Below, one piece after another: positions 22,638 to 33,679 of a stretch of DNA of 64,000 nucleotides. Numbering within the stretch: the stretch's first letter is position 1; the number at the start of each line of letters is the position of its first letter. Below the pieces are notes generated by a model, which was not told the origin of the DNA, searched no databases, and saw only the letters and a list, made by a program, of their open reading frames with translations. The stretch is from Bromus sterilis (Eukaryota; Streptophyta; Magnoliopsida; Poales; Poaceae): the NCBI GenBank assembly GCA_950022295.1, contig OX465598.1, forward strand, positions 116,853,001 through 116,917,000, written 5' to 3'. The position numbers and the translations under genes were made by a program.

Positions 22638-23284
22638 CATCAACTATAAAGTGCAATCAACACTACAGGCAACCCCGAGTACCAATCTAAGGTTTGAAAC
22701 AAAGATTGGATAGAAAAGATGAATTAGGATTTTGATAAGAGATGGTGCTGATGAAGATGTTGTTGATGATGATGATTCACATGATGATCAGGGTGTTGGT
22801 TATGATGAATGCTTCCTCTCAGAGGGAGGTTTCCCTAACGGTATTGCCTACCATAGGGAAAAAGTGTTCTCCAAAGTTCCACCTCGCATATGACGGTCAA
22901 ACGATCTGACAATTTTATGTGATTTTTTTTAGGTTAGGTGGAGGTACATAGCCAAAAGGGTTGGGAGATGAGATCCCACGGCCCCACACGGGCAAGTGGC
23001 ACGACCAAGGGGTAGGTCACGCTACCTAGCCATGTGGCGCCTGGTAGCCCCCTCCGGGACTTCATTACTCCTAAAATCATTATATATTTCAAAACTTCTC
23101 TCCGTACAATTTCATTGCAATTGGACTTTCGAACAATGGACTTCTGTACTATTACTATTTTTGGTCCAAAATTCTAGTTGCCTGTGATCCCCCTCTCGGT
23201 ATATTCTTCGCAAATTAAGAGAAAAAATACATTAAAACAACATTATATTGTGAAATATATCACTAAAAATAATACATTATAATA
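22638..23284. other. Intergenic, no gene seen
   Basis: It includes a GATGATGATGATT-type simple repeat near 22740-22790 and AT-rich sequence. No frame with a recognisable product. Confidence 0.5.
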
Positions 23285-23378
23285 CTCTCTCCGTTCCAAA
23301 TTAGATGAGTTTCATTTGGGTACATGTCTAGATACACATGTGAACAAATGGAAGTCATCTAATTTGAAACGGGGGAAG
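23285..23378. mobile_element. Stowaway-type MITE (94 bp)
   Basis: Terminal inverted repeats CTCTCTCCGTTCCAAATTAGATGA and CATCTAATTTGAAACGGGGGAAG flank a short centre. The element sits between TA dinucleotides (23283-23284, 23379-23380). Terminal sequence, length and TA target fit Stowaway (Tc1/mariner-derived) MITEs of grasses. Confidence 0.88.
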
Positions 23379-23595
23379 TATAAAATAGTGATACAAAATG
23401 AATGTATCGATCGCTTCTAAAGGTGGAACAAGGGAAGGTCAGAGCGACTAATTGAAGAGTACTCGTTCGCGGCCCGGCCCAACGAGCATCTTCCTAGGCT
23501 CATAGCACTCCACGTGTCGCATACATAATCTTTTCTTGGGATATTTTTTGTAGGCTCATAGCACTCCGCTGGAGGTATGAATTAGCTTCCGCAGG

Positions 23596-23735
23596 AGGCA
23601 CGCCGCGTGCCTATAAAAAGGCACGATCGTGCTTCAAAAAAGAAGACACGAGTCGTGCTTCTAAAATAAGAGGCACGACCGTGCCTCTGAGGAAGACACG
23701 AATGTATTTGCGCGAAAGGTACGCCTCATGCTCCA
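23596..23735. repeat. Array of ~25-bp-spaced short palindromes (GGCACGANCGTGCC type)
   Basis: Four palindromic units occur at 23596-23612, 23619-23634, 23644-23660 and 23670-23687, each a variant of AGGCACGA(C/T)CGTGCCT. Weaker fifth and sixth copies lie near 23692 and 23718. Their starts are 23-26 bases apart. Confidence 0.75.
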
Positions 23736-23902
23736 AAAAAGGGGGAAAAGGGCACCACCAGATCGCGCCACTTGGCGCGTGTGAAGAGAGTGGATGCGTT
23801 CTTTGCTACGAGTACTCGTTAGTTAGTGATTTCGAAGAAAGGTGGCGGCAACTGATTTTAATCCTCCTTTTCTTGCACACCGGTCCTATTTGGCCACCAA
23901 GA

Positions 23903-26900
23903 TGTAAGGCCCCCGATGCGGTGCTAACTCGAGTTAGTCGCTTTCGCGTCCCGCTCAAGTTAGTAGTGCATAAAGAGCCACCGACTCACGACACTCGCAC
24001 TCGTGTCGCTGCCGGATTCTCAACAACAATGTATAAGAACAAGAACTTTAACTAAGACACAAAATATACATAGAAGGTCCAAGGCATACATCGCCATTGG
24101 ATAATTATTACATCATCTCAGAGGTCCATGGACCCAACAGTACATCATGCGACAAGCGGAATACAAGCACGACCGAGTACGGTCAAAAGCCAAATTGCCC
24201 TAGAGAGGGGTGCACATAAAGAGTCCACCCACGGATCGTCGAAGCCCAACTGTAGGATCTACTGAACGAGGTCGAACTCATCGTCATTCTCCGGGGGCAC
24301 CTCCACGAAGTATCGTCCAGAGCTCGGGTCAAGAAAGTACTCCACTGCAGCGGTCGATCAGGAAAAATAGTAAAAGCACAAAAGTAAACAGGGGTGAGAT
24401 TATATCATTACAGGATAACTGACTTCCTACGGTAAGACAAAGTAAAGGTAAAGGTTGCAGCCGCACTAGCATTTATGGTGGCTACCGTTCTATTAGAGTA
24501 GGGATAAGATCCAAGAATACACGTGACTTCGCGTCATAAGTCTGCTATTCACCTACTTACGTCAAACATAACACAACCTGGATCTTCTCTCGGTCCCCTG
24601 GACGAAGAAAAGCAACCAAGGCACTCACACGGTAGGCAAGTTTTAATTTTGATTCAAATGATGTCATTCTATGAACAAGGAGTAGGTCTCAAGTCGTCCA
24701 TAACCGCGGACACGGCTTTTCAAAAAGATTTAACCCTGCAGGGGTGTACTAACTGCCCATCATAGGCTTCACATGTACGCCCGGTTTCCACTTGGCTAAG
24801 TAAATGCCTGAAACTCCGGAACGTCAGAGTCCCTCTAACTAACAACGCACAAATCCGGGTGGCCCCCGGGGAGTCGACACCCAACCCAAGAACAAGCCAC
24901 GCTCTCGGGTCGGACTCTACCGTATGACGCAGGTCGGTTTGCCGGTAATTCTCACATGAGACCGGGTCCTAGCTGATCAGGTGGACCAACAAAGGAACCA
25001 TGTCCTCGCTGGCCTGGTTTGTTTCGAAAACTGCTGGGGTACCAACCAAGCACACACACGTTTGCAAATGGTAAATCAGCTCGGGCCACCACTAGAGTTG
25101 TATGAAGCTAGGAAGGTAAGACAAGGGGACCCCATAGAATCCCACACACGATTAGGCACGCTCGTCAAGAAACACAATACCCGGAACTCGGGACCTAGGT
25201 GACTCAAATGGAACAAAACACCTGGCGGGAACAGCCTGGTCTCCAATCCTTCGTCAAGTATAAGTTAACATCATTAATAATAAATATCAACCAACTTCTT
25301 TAAATAAAAGGATATCCCAACCATAGCAAAGGGTAAGCAGCAAGTTTTCCTACTCATACTAAGCAATGGCTGAGCAGCGATAACTTAGCAATACAAAGTT
25401 TTGCTGGGATGTGGGGATCATGGTCGTTTGGGTTTTTGAAGGTGGCATACTCAAAGTGGATAGGATCAAACAAACGGTCTAGGCTACAGCTAAGCAGGTA
25501 GGCAAAAAGGTATCAAGTAATGGTATGAATCTTCCCCTTGCCTGGGTAATCGGTCGTCGAAGTAGACGCAGCAGGGTCCTCGGGCTCGGTGTCGGAAATC
25601 TCCACGTAAGTCTCCTCGGCGGTCTCAGGTGCTAACGTAAGGTACCGGCAAGGAAAAGGCACACAAGTAAGTAACGGCGTACAATGCACAGGCAAGGATG
25701 GTATGTTCAAATTTAATAAGCATGATGTGACCCTGTCTAGTCAAATTTAAATGAAGGTGATGACGACACGTCATCAACTTCATATGCAATTATTTACAAT
25801 GGCTTTGGTCTTAGCCTTAATTTAGGTGTAAGTAATATGTCAACATGGCATGATCATCAAGACAAATAACAGAAAATAAACAACGTGAAAGTAAAACATC
25901 GATTCCGGAGATGGAGTAGTGTCGGTGAATTTGGCACAAGGAAGGTGCAACAAAGGTGGAACCCAGCCACATTACATATGGAAATATATTAGGGGCTGGT
26001 TTGATGAAGAAAAGATTGAAGATGACATGAAGACATTGGAGTGATCAGATGATCAGAAATCAACATGCACAGAAGTTGACAGAAAAACAAGACAGGAAAA
26101 CAGATTGGCATGGTCAGATGATTCACACCTTGTCCAAGGAGTTACAGAAAACCCCACATGGACATCACCATTGCAATCCCTGCAAAAACTACGCCAAAGT
26201 CATATATGACATGGCCATTTTTGAATTTGGAAAACACTTGACAAAAACAAAAAAAGGAGGGGCTTATTTGCATATTTACCACCATCACCAATTTTTGAAG
26301 GGGAAAAGTGAAAAATCACCATCACCATGATGATCAGTGGTTCAAGCTACCCCAAAAACATATATGGGATGCCCCTAAATGAAGTTGTAGCCAAAAACCA
26401 ATTTGAATTTGAATTCAAATTCAAATTTGAATTAAAACAGAAAAGAAAGCAAAAGAAAAAGGAAAAAGAAAAGAAAGAAAAAGAAAAGAGGGAGCCCAGA
26501 CCCTCATGGGCTGGTTTCGGGAAAAGAGGCCCAGCTCCTCCTCTCTTGCCCAGGTGAGCTAAACAAAAAGGAAAAAAGGGGGTGCGCCGGCTGGGATTCG
26601 AACCCAGGCCGTGCCCATCACCACTGCACCCCCTTGCCACTGCGCTGCTGTTCGTTTTCTGAACAGAAATAGCAACGCAGCAAGGTGAAGTATTCCTCCC
26701 CCTACTGTTCATCTCTGTAGAAAAACAGGGCCTTTTCTGAAACTCAACGCGCGCTCGAACTCCGGCGAGGCTCCACACCTCTCCGGTCACCTCCAGCCAC
26801 ACCGTCACAGCCAAACGCGAGAGGGCACCACCTGCTACGCACGGGACCACTCCAGGGCCAGGCTCCACACCTCTCCTCGCCGGAAACCTGCCGGGAACAG

Positions 26901-28581
26901 CACGGCGACGAACCCTCCTCTGCACCTTCAGACGCACGGCGGCGCGGCCATCTTCAGAGGACGCGGGCGTCGCACACACCCCGTCTCCGGCCATGGCACC
27001 GGCAGCAAATGTAAGAGGGAAGCACCACAAACACGTGGGTGCCCTAGCTCCGACCTGAACCTCACCGGAGGGGAGGCCAGGCTCGCCTGAAACTACGGCG
27101 GTTCTGACGAAACACGCAGCACCCGCTCGGTTCAGACACGCGCAACTCCTTCGCCTTGCGCACACACGCTGCTACGGCCAAAGACGCGACCTGGACGTGC
27201 TCTGGACACGACCTGGACACGCCCTGCTACTGCTCGGGTCACGGCGACCACGATCTCAACACACCGGCGGCGAAGCAAACGGCAGAAAAGCTACAACTAC
27301 GCGGACGGGACGGCTACGCTCATCTACGGGAGGAGGGCGTCGAGGTGCTCACCTAGTGGGTCACGTTGAGTGTCCCAACCTTGCCGTAAGGGAAGGAGAC
27401 GAAGACGCCCTCGTCGGGGACGAAGGATCCTCCGCGGCGGAGCTCGTCGTTGCGGGGTCACTGCAGCCCTCCTACGAGGACCTGCACGGCGAAAAGGGAA
27501 CATGTGAGGCCACGCAAAGCTTCACGCGAGAGCACGGTCAAGGGAAGGCACGGTGCTCGCCGGAATTGCTCACCGGAGCTTCTCGGCGGAGCGAAACAGG
27601 GGAAGGCACGCGGCGAGGCAAGCGCCGCGGCGAGATCTGGAAAGGGGGGAGCGAAGCTAGGGTTCCTCCCGGAGACGCCAGTTAAATAGGGGCTCCTCCC
27701 CGGCCACGTCAACGTCGAGGCGCCCCCGTGGCCGCCGGCTGTGAGAGGCCTCACCGGGGTCCCCTCCGACCACGGTGTAAAGGTGGCGAGTCCCAGCCGT
27801 TGGATCGATCCAGCGGTAGTGACGCGCCCCTGCGTACCCCTTCGCTGCGGGCTATATCCCGATAAGGAATGGGCCTGCTGGCCGGGCTGGCTTCTGGGAG
27901 AAGAAAAGGAAAGAAAAAGCTCTGGCCTGCTGGAAATTCAGCAGACAGAAGAAAAAAAGAAAGGGAAAGGAAAAGAAGGAGAAAAAATATGTTAAATATT
28001 TTTATATTCCCCTTGCAAGATACTTGAACACCCAAAATTGGTTGCACCATTTTGGCATGTAGAGAAAAATCACCCAAAGGCAAAACAGTACCATTTCCTA
28101 TTAAAAGAAATATAAAAGGGGTGTTTGGGGGATTTTTGAGGAAGAAACACAAGGTGAAAAATTCCATGAACTTGATAATATTGAACCTTGCATTTTTCTG
28201 GATTTTACAAAATTGGTTTGACCAATTTTGGCAACAACAAAATGTGGCCCCTTTTGAATTCAAATTCACCTTGAACTAGGGCTACTGTTTTTGAATGTTG
28301 TAAAAGGATTTTGAAAAGATGACAATCATTGCCAAGACAAAAGAAATGGCTATGCCAAACATGAGGTTGAGGGAAGATGACATGTGAGCAGAACAATTTC
28401 AACATCAATTCAAATGCACCACATAGATCACCTTTGATCACAAAGCATATGGACTCCAATCCCAATGCAACTTCAAATCACCACATGAAATATCATGAAC
28501 ATCCACCATGACAAGTTACAAGTTCAACAGAGAAGGTAAGAATACATGGTGTCTGCTAGTTATTACATGTGGGTTGTTACA
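23903..28581 (-). repeat. 3' LTR of chromovirus (4.68 kb)
   Basis: In plus view it starts TGTAAGGCCCCCGATG and ends GGGTTGTTACA. It is unusually long and holds a GC-rich block (about 26740-27860) that creates several spurious frames, and a tRNA-like motif at 26580-26654. It is slightly longer than its partner, partly because of a segment near 25950-25985 that is missing in the other copy. Confidence 0.9.
26580..26654 (-). other. tRNA-like sequence (A and B boxes) in LTR copy 1
   Basis: On the minus strand AGCGCAGTGGC (A-box-like, 26636-26646) and GGTTCGAATCC (B box, 26594-26604) are spaced as in a tRNA gene. A T-arm CTGGG/CCCAG is well formed, but no matching 5' acceptor strand is present, so it is not a functional tRNA gene. 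The same motif is in the other LTR at 36332-36406. Confidence 0.6.
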
Positions 28582-28595
28582 GCTCTCCCCTACCA
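28582..28595 (-). promoter_or_regulatory. Polypurine tract of chromovirus
   Basis: The minus strand reads GGTAGGGGAGAGC immediately before the 3' LTR start TGTAACA. Purine content and position fit a plus-strand primer. Confidence 0.8.
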
Positions 28596-28617
28596 ACACA
28601 GGATCTCGTCCCGAGAT

Positions 28618-29673
28618 CTAAGCATGAAAAAGCTCGGGATACTCAGAACGGAGATGATCTTCGCGCTCCCACGTTGCTTACTTCTCCGAATGATGTGCCC
28701 ACTGAACTTTCATGAACTTGACGGTCTTGTTGCGCGTCTTGCGCTCGGACGTCTCAAGAACACGGACTGGACGCTCTGAGTAGGAAAGGTCCGCACTCAG
28801 CTGGATCTCGCCCAAGTCAACAGCCTGCTCTGGCTTCTTGAAGCACTGCTTTAGCTGGGACACATGGAACACGTCATGCACCATGGACAGGCTCTCTGGA
28901 AGCTCGAGCCGAAAAGCATGAGGTCCTCTAGTCTCAAGGATGCGGAAAGGTCCGACAAATCTTGGAGCGAGCTTTCCTTTGATGCCAAAACGGTGAGTTC
29001 CCCTCAATGGAGACACTCTCAGGTACGCCCAATCACCAACCTGAAATGCTACCCCACGGTGCCTCTTGTCAATATAGGCCTTCTGCCTAGACTGTGCTGC
29101 CTTTAGGTGCTCTCGGACAATCTTCACTCTGTCCTCTGCCTCTTGGATCACATCTGGACCGAACAGCTGCCTCTCACCTGTCTCGAACCAGTTCAAAGGT
29201 GTCCTGCACTTGCGGCCATACAAGACTTCAAACGGCGCTGGCTGCAGACTTGCCTGATAGCTGTTGTTGTAAGAGAACTTAGCATACGGCAAGCACTCTT
29301 CCCACTTCATGCCAAACGAGATGACACATGCCCGAAGCATGTCCTCGAGGATTTGGTTCACGCTCTCGACTTGCCCACTTGTCTGAGGGTGATAAGCGGT
29401 ACTGAACAGCACTGTCGTACCAATCTCCTTTTGAAAGGCCTGCCAGAACTTAGAGGTGAAAAGGCTGCCTCTATCAGAACTGATCTTCTTGGGAATGCCA
29501 TGCAAGGATACAACTCTTGCGGTGTACAAATCCGCCAACTGAGCTGCTGAAATGGAATCCTTCACTGGGAAGAAATGGGCAACTTTGGAAAGATTGTCAA
29601 TGACAACAAAGATGGCATTGTTCTTCTTCTGCGACAAGGGGAAGCCTGTGATGAAATCCATCTCTATGTGATC
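28618..29673 (-). pseudogene. Chromovirus integrase with chromodomain-like tail
   Basis: The DDE triad is visible: Asp in FVVIDNLSKVAHF, Asp in KISSDRGSLFTSKFW, Glu in SGQVESVNQ. Next comes a GPF/Y-type module (KLAPRFVGPFRILE) and a C-terminal segment with VKFMKVQWAHHSEK that resembles the chromodomain end of Del/Tekay integrases. A TAA at 28678-28680 falls inside that last segment; the frame continues to a TAG at 28618-28620, the probable original end. A TGA at 29674-29676, likely a former Trp codon, separates this part from the upstream polyprotein. Confidence 0.92.
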
Positions 29674-31740
29674 TCATTTCCACTCCGGAATCTCAAGTGG
29701 CTGAAGCAACCCGGCAGGTTTCTGGTGTTGTGCCTTCACTCTTCTGCACACATCACACTGAGACACGTAACGGGAAACATCCCGCTTCATACGAGTCCAC
29801 CAAAAGCATTGCTTGAGATCTTGATACATCTTCGTACTGCCAGGGTGAATAGACAGCTTTGAGTCATGGGATTCCTTCATGATGACCTCTCTGAGATCTC
29901 CCTCCTTGGGAACAACAACTCGCTCTTCGAACAACACGGTGTCGTCATTATGCACTGAAAAGCAACCGTACTTAGGAACTGAGGCGGCAATACCCTGTTT
30001 GATCTTCTGAATCATTGATCTGCCAGACTGAGCTTCACGAATCTTCTCATGGACAGTGGGCTCTACCACAAGGTTGGCAAGATAGCCTGCTGGAACAAGC
30101 TCGAGATTGAGCCTTCGAAAGGACTCACACAAATCAGGGTGGATCTTCTGCACCTGGATATTATTGCAATCGCCCTTGTGGCTCAGCGCATCAGCTATGA
30201 CATTCGCCTTCCCAGGCGTGTACTGAATATCAACTGTGTACTCAGTAATGGTTTCAAGCCATCTTCTTTGCCTCAAGTTCAGATTTGGCTGAGTGAACAA
30301 ATACTTCAGACTCTTGTGGTCCGTGAACACATCCACCTTCCCCCCTAAGAGGAGGTGTCGCCAAGTGACTAAAGCGTGCACAACTGTTGCAAGCTCCAAG
30401 TCGTGCGTGGGATAATTCCTCTCACTTGTCTTCAACTGCCTTGAGGTATAAGCCACAATATTCCTGCCTTGCATCAAAACTCCGCCCAGACCTTGCAAAG
30501 AGGCATCACAAAACACCTGAAAAGGCTGTGACTCATCTGGCGGAGTGAGAATTGGAGCTGTGGTCAGCTTCTCTTTCAACTCCTCGAAGGCTGACTGGCA
30601 AGCTGGTGACCAAGTGTACCGCTTGTCCTTGCACAACAATTCAGTCATTCTCTTGGCTATTTTGGAGAAATTATGCACAAACCTCCTGCAATAACTGGCG
30701 AGGCCGAGAAAACTCCTTAGCTGCTTCACATTCTTCGGCGGAGCCCACTCTTGAATAGTGCGGACTCGCTCTGGATCAACCGCAATTCCCTCAGCGGAGA
30801 TGACATGGCCCAGAAAATTGACCTTGTCCAGCCAAAACTCACACTTGGAGAACTTGGAGTAATACCGGTGCTCTCTCAACTTCTGCAGCACCAAGCGCAA
30901 ATGTTCCTCATGCTCAGCCTCTGACTTGGAATAGACAAGAATGTCGTCGAGGTAGAGGATCACAAACACATCAAGCCAATCTTGGAACAAATAGTTCATA
31001 GCTCTCATGAATGTCGGAGGGGCATTTGAGAACCCAAAAGTCATGACTGTGAACTCGTACAGCCCATAACGTGTGTTGAACGCGGTCTTGGGAATATCCT
31101 CTTCACGAACATGGATTTGGTGATACCCCATCCTCAAGTCAAGCTTTGAAAACACCTTAGCCCCATTTAACTGCTCAAACAGATCATTGATGCGGGGTAA
31201 AGGGTACTTGTTCTTGATGGTCTTCTTGTTGATACCGCGATAGTCCTGGACCAAGCGACTAGTCCCATCCTTCTTCTGGACAAAAAAAGCTGGTGCACCC
31301 CAAGGGGAAGTGCTCGCGCGGATAAAACCGCCTGCTTCCAACTCTGTCAACTGCTTCTTGAGCTCGATCAACTCCTTCGAACACATCTTGTACGGATGCC
31401 GAGAAATCGGCTGGGTACCAGGCTCTAGCTCAATAACGAACTCAATAGCTCGAACTGGGGGAATTCCTGGCAACTCCTCCGGAAAGACGTCTGGAAACTC
31501 GCAGACAACTCTGACCTCTTCGAGCAAAAGCGCAACTCCTGCGTTCAACGCGTACAACTGTGATGGTCCTGACATAGAGCCACAAGTGTACAAGACCTCT
31601 GCGCCTGAATCATGTGTCAACTTCACTGATCTGGTCGGACAATCAATATTGGCCTTGTGTTGCACAAGCCAATCCATGCCCAAAATGACATCAATGTCGG
31701 AACGAGGCAAGACAATCAAGGATGCTGAAAAGGGAACTCC
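29674..31740 (-). pseudogene. Chromovirus protease end, reverse transcriptase, RNase H and integrase zinc domain
   Basis: A long open frame on the minus strand. Residues near the start (DVILGMDWL) finish the protease. Reverse transcriptase follows with LVQDYRGINKKT, FSKLDLRMGYHQI, FGFSNAPPTFMRAMN and the catalytic FVILYLDDILVYS. RNase H shows FQVFCDASLQGLGGVL and TDHKSL. The integrase zinc-binding domain is HPGSTKMYQDL then CDVCRRVKAQH. The frame is bounded by TAG at 31741-31743 upstream and TGA at 29674-29676 downstream, both within what should be one polyprotein. Confidence 0.95.
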
Positions 31741-32388
31741 CTAAATACGGATCTCTACATCGGGAACTGACCAGGAAGAAGTGAATTTGGAACCAGGAGT
31801 AACAACTGAGAGTACCCTCGGGAGCTGGTCTCTTGGAAGATCAATCATTGTTGCAAAAGACTGGGAGATAAAAGAGTGAGTTGCTCCGGAATCGAACAAC
31901 ACTGTCGCGGGGACTGAGCACACAAGCAACCTACCAAGAACGATCTCTGAAGACTGCTGAGCATCTGAGAGCATCACGTTGTTCACCCGAAGTGCACGTG
32001 GATGTGCCTTCACCATCGCAGTCCTCGGAGTAGAGCGAGGTGGAGGCGGTGGAAGCTGAGCAAAGCGTGGATCGGTGCAGTTGGGAGACGTGTGCCCTGG
32101 CTCTCTGCACTTGTAGCAAATCACGCCCACCCTAGGCTGCTGCTGCGGCTTGGGTGGCCTCGCGTGTGGTGGTGTAGAGCGAGGTCCCTGCTGAACTGGG
32201 ACGGGAGGGCGGGAAAAAGTGCGGACAACTGCCCCCCTCTGATGGTACTGTTGTCTCTGCGGTGGTTCCTCTGCAACCCAAGTCTTTTCCTTCTTGTGGA
32301 TCATCACTGCGGAACTGTGCTCATGCTGGCGCATCCTGTCTTCATCCCACTCTGCTCTGGCTGACTCCTGGCGGATAGCCTGATCCAC
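31741..32388 (-). pseudogene. Chromovirus gag C-terminus (zinc knuckle) and protease start
   Basis: The frame encodes the end of gag with a CCHC zinc knuckle (CYKCREPGHTSPNC), a Pro-rich spacer, and the aspartic protease active-site motif VLFDSGATHSFIS. A TAG at 31741-31743 stops it within the protease, and the downstream frame (29674-31740) continues in phase. Upstream, a TAG at 32416-32418 separates it from the gag capsid region. Confidence 0.9.
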
Positions 32389-32415
32389 GAACTGTGAGAA
32401 TAGCGTGGGACTGCA

Positions 32416-32998
32416 CTAAGTGAGCGTGTACTTGATCTCTGTGCTGAGACCTCCATGGAACCTCGCAATCTTCTTAGCCTCTATGCTGACCTCCTCTGGA
32501 GCGTACCTGGCGAGCCTGACGAAGGCCAGGTTGTACTCCTGAACTGACCTGTCACCCTGTCTTAGAGCCAAGAACTCCTCACGCTTCCTGTCCATCAGAC
32601 CACTCGGAATATGCGCTGCTCTGAAGTCTGCGACGAAGTCTGCCCACGTGATGACAGCATCGCCCTTGTTGGCCTTGTAGGTATCGTACCAGCTGGCTAC
32701 TGCACCCTGAAGCTGGAAGGAGGCGAAGGTGACGTAGTCGACGGGTCTGACGGTGTTAGCATTGAAGTGCTTCTTGATCTCTGCGATCCAGTCATCCGCC
32801 TCCAGCGGGTCTCGAGCCTCGGAGAACCTGGGGGGTGATCACGAGGAACTGCTGCAGTGTGGTGTACTGTGGTCGATCATTCCTCTGGGCAGTCTGGTTC
32901 TGCAGCATCTGTAGGATCGCAGCTGTGCCCTGAGCCACTGCGGCCACAGCCTCTCCAAGGATAGGGTTCTCTGGCTGCGGCATGTTCGCTCTTGGCAT
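32416..32998 (-). pseudogene. Chromovirus gag, N-terminal and capsid part, frameshifted
   Basis: Gag begins at the ATG at 32998 (MPRANMPQPENPILGEAVAA). After about 54 residues the frame is lost in a run of six C bases near 32829-32834; the capsid-like sequence continues in another frame, including ASFQLQGAVASWYDT and EFLALRQGDRSVQEYNLAF, consistent with a one-base deletion. A TAG at 32416-32418 then interrupts it before the zinc-knuckle part. The capsid text matches Retrotrans_gag. Confidence 0.8.
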
Positions 32999-33664
32999 CC
33001 TGTTTACAGGAACACTTGTGAGAACATGATCGAAACATTGATGTAACCAGAAGATAAACAATATTGTCAACAAAACTTCCTCACGACGTATGAGAAAGCC
33101 GAAGGGTGAAATTCCACCAAGGTTAACCCGGAAAGTCGAAAGCTAGGTGCTACTGGAATCCCCAAACCGAGATCATCCGAATCCAAGATAATAATCTGCT
33201 AGCAAGCACACAACAATATATACGAGCGGTTGGAAACCTGAACAATGAGACATCTACCCTGAGCGGCCCGCCATCACGGTCGTCCATAGGGGAAAAGACA
33301 CCACATCCATATTACCATAGGATGCCCGCCAATCCTGTATGGACGTTTCACCTGGGGTACGCCGTAAGCGAGGTAGAGCAGTCAACCCCAAGTGGCGGCT
33401 CAGTGGTCTCAAAGACGCCAACACATCTCGTCGCTAGCAAAAAAAATATAGAGCAATCGGAGCCTCATGTAAACAAGAACCTAGATTTGTTTTGAAAGGG
33501 GATAAGTTGCAGAGAAAAACAACGTTTCACTTCCTCACGGAAAAGGGGTGGGAGGGTGGGGTAAGAAAAAAAGAAAGAGTTCCTACTCTCCGATTTTTCC
33601 TTAGTAACTACAAAATAGTTTCTAGACTCAACTTCGGCCAGTAAGGGGTCCTACAGTCAGTCCT

Positions 33665-33676
33665 GCTCTGATACCA
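33665..33676 (-). promoter_or_regulatory. Primer binding site (initiator tRNA-Met type) of chromovirus
   Basis: The minus strand reads TGGTATCAGAGC three bases after the 5' LTR end. This is the standard site complementary to initiator Met tRNA in plant LTR elements. Confidence 0.95.
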
Positions 33677-33679
33677 AGT

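Noticed and set aside
23596..23735. CRISPR-like array
   Set aside because: Unit length and spacing are too short, units are palindromes without unique spacers, and the genome is plant nuclear.
26580..26654. A true tRNA gene
   Set aside because: The B box and T-arm are good, but there is no 5' acceptor strand to pair with the 3' end, and the sequence is part of a repeated LTR.
26347..27165. 272-residue minus-strand frame in the chromovirus LTR (and its twin at 36099-36917)
   Set aside because: It lies wholly in a GC-rich LTR block, has Cys/Arg/Ala-rich low-complexity composition and no domain. Its presence in both LTRs reflects LTR duplication, not conservation.
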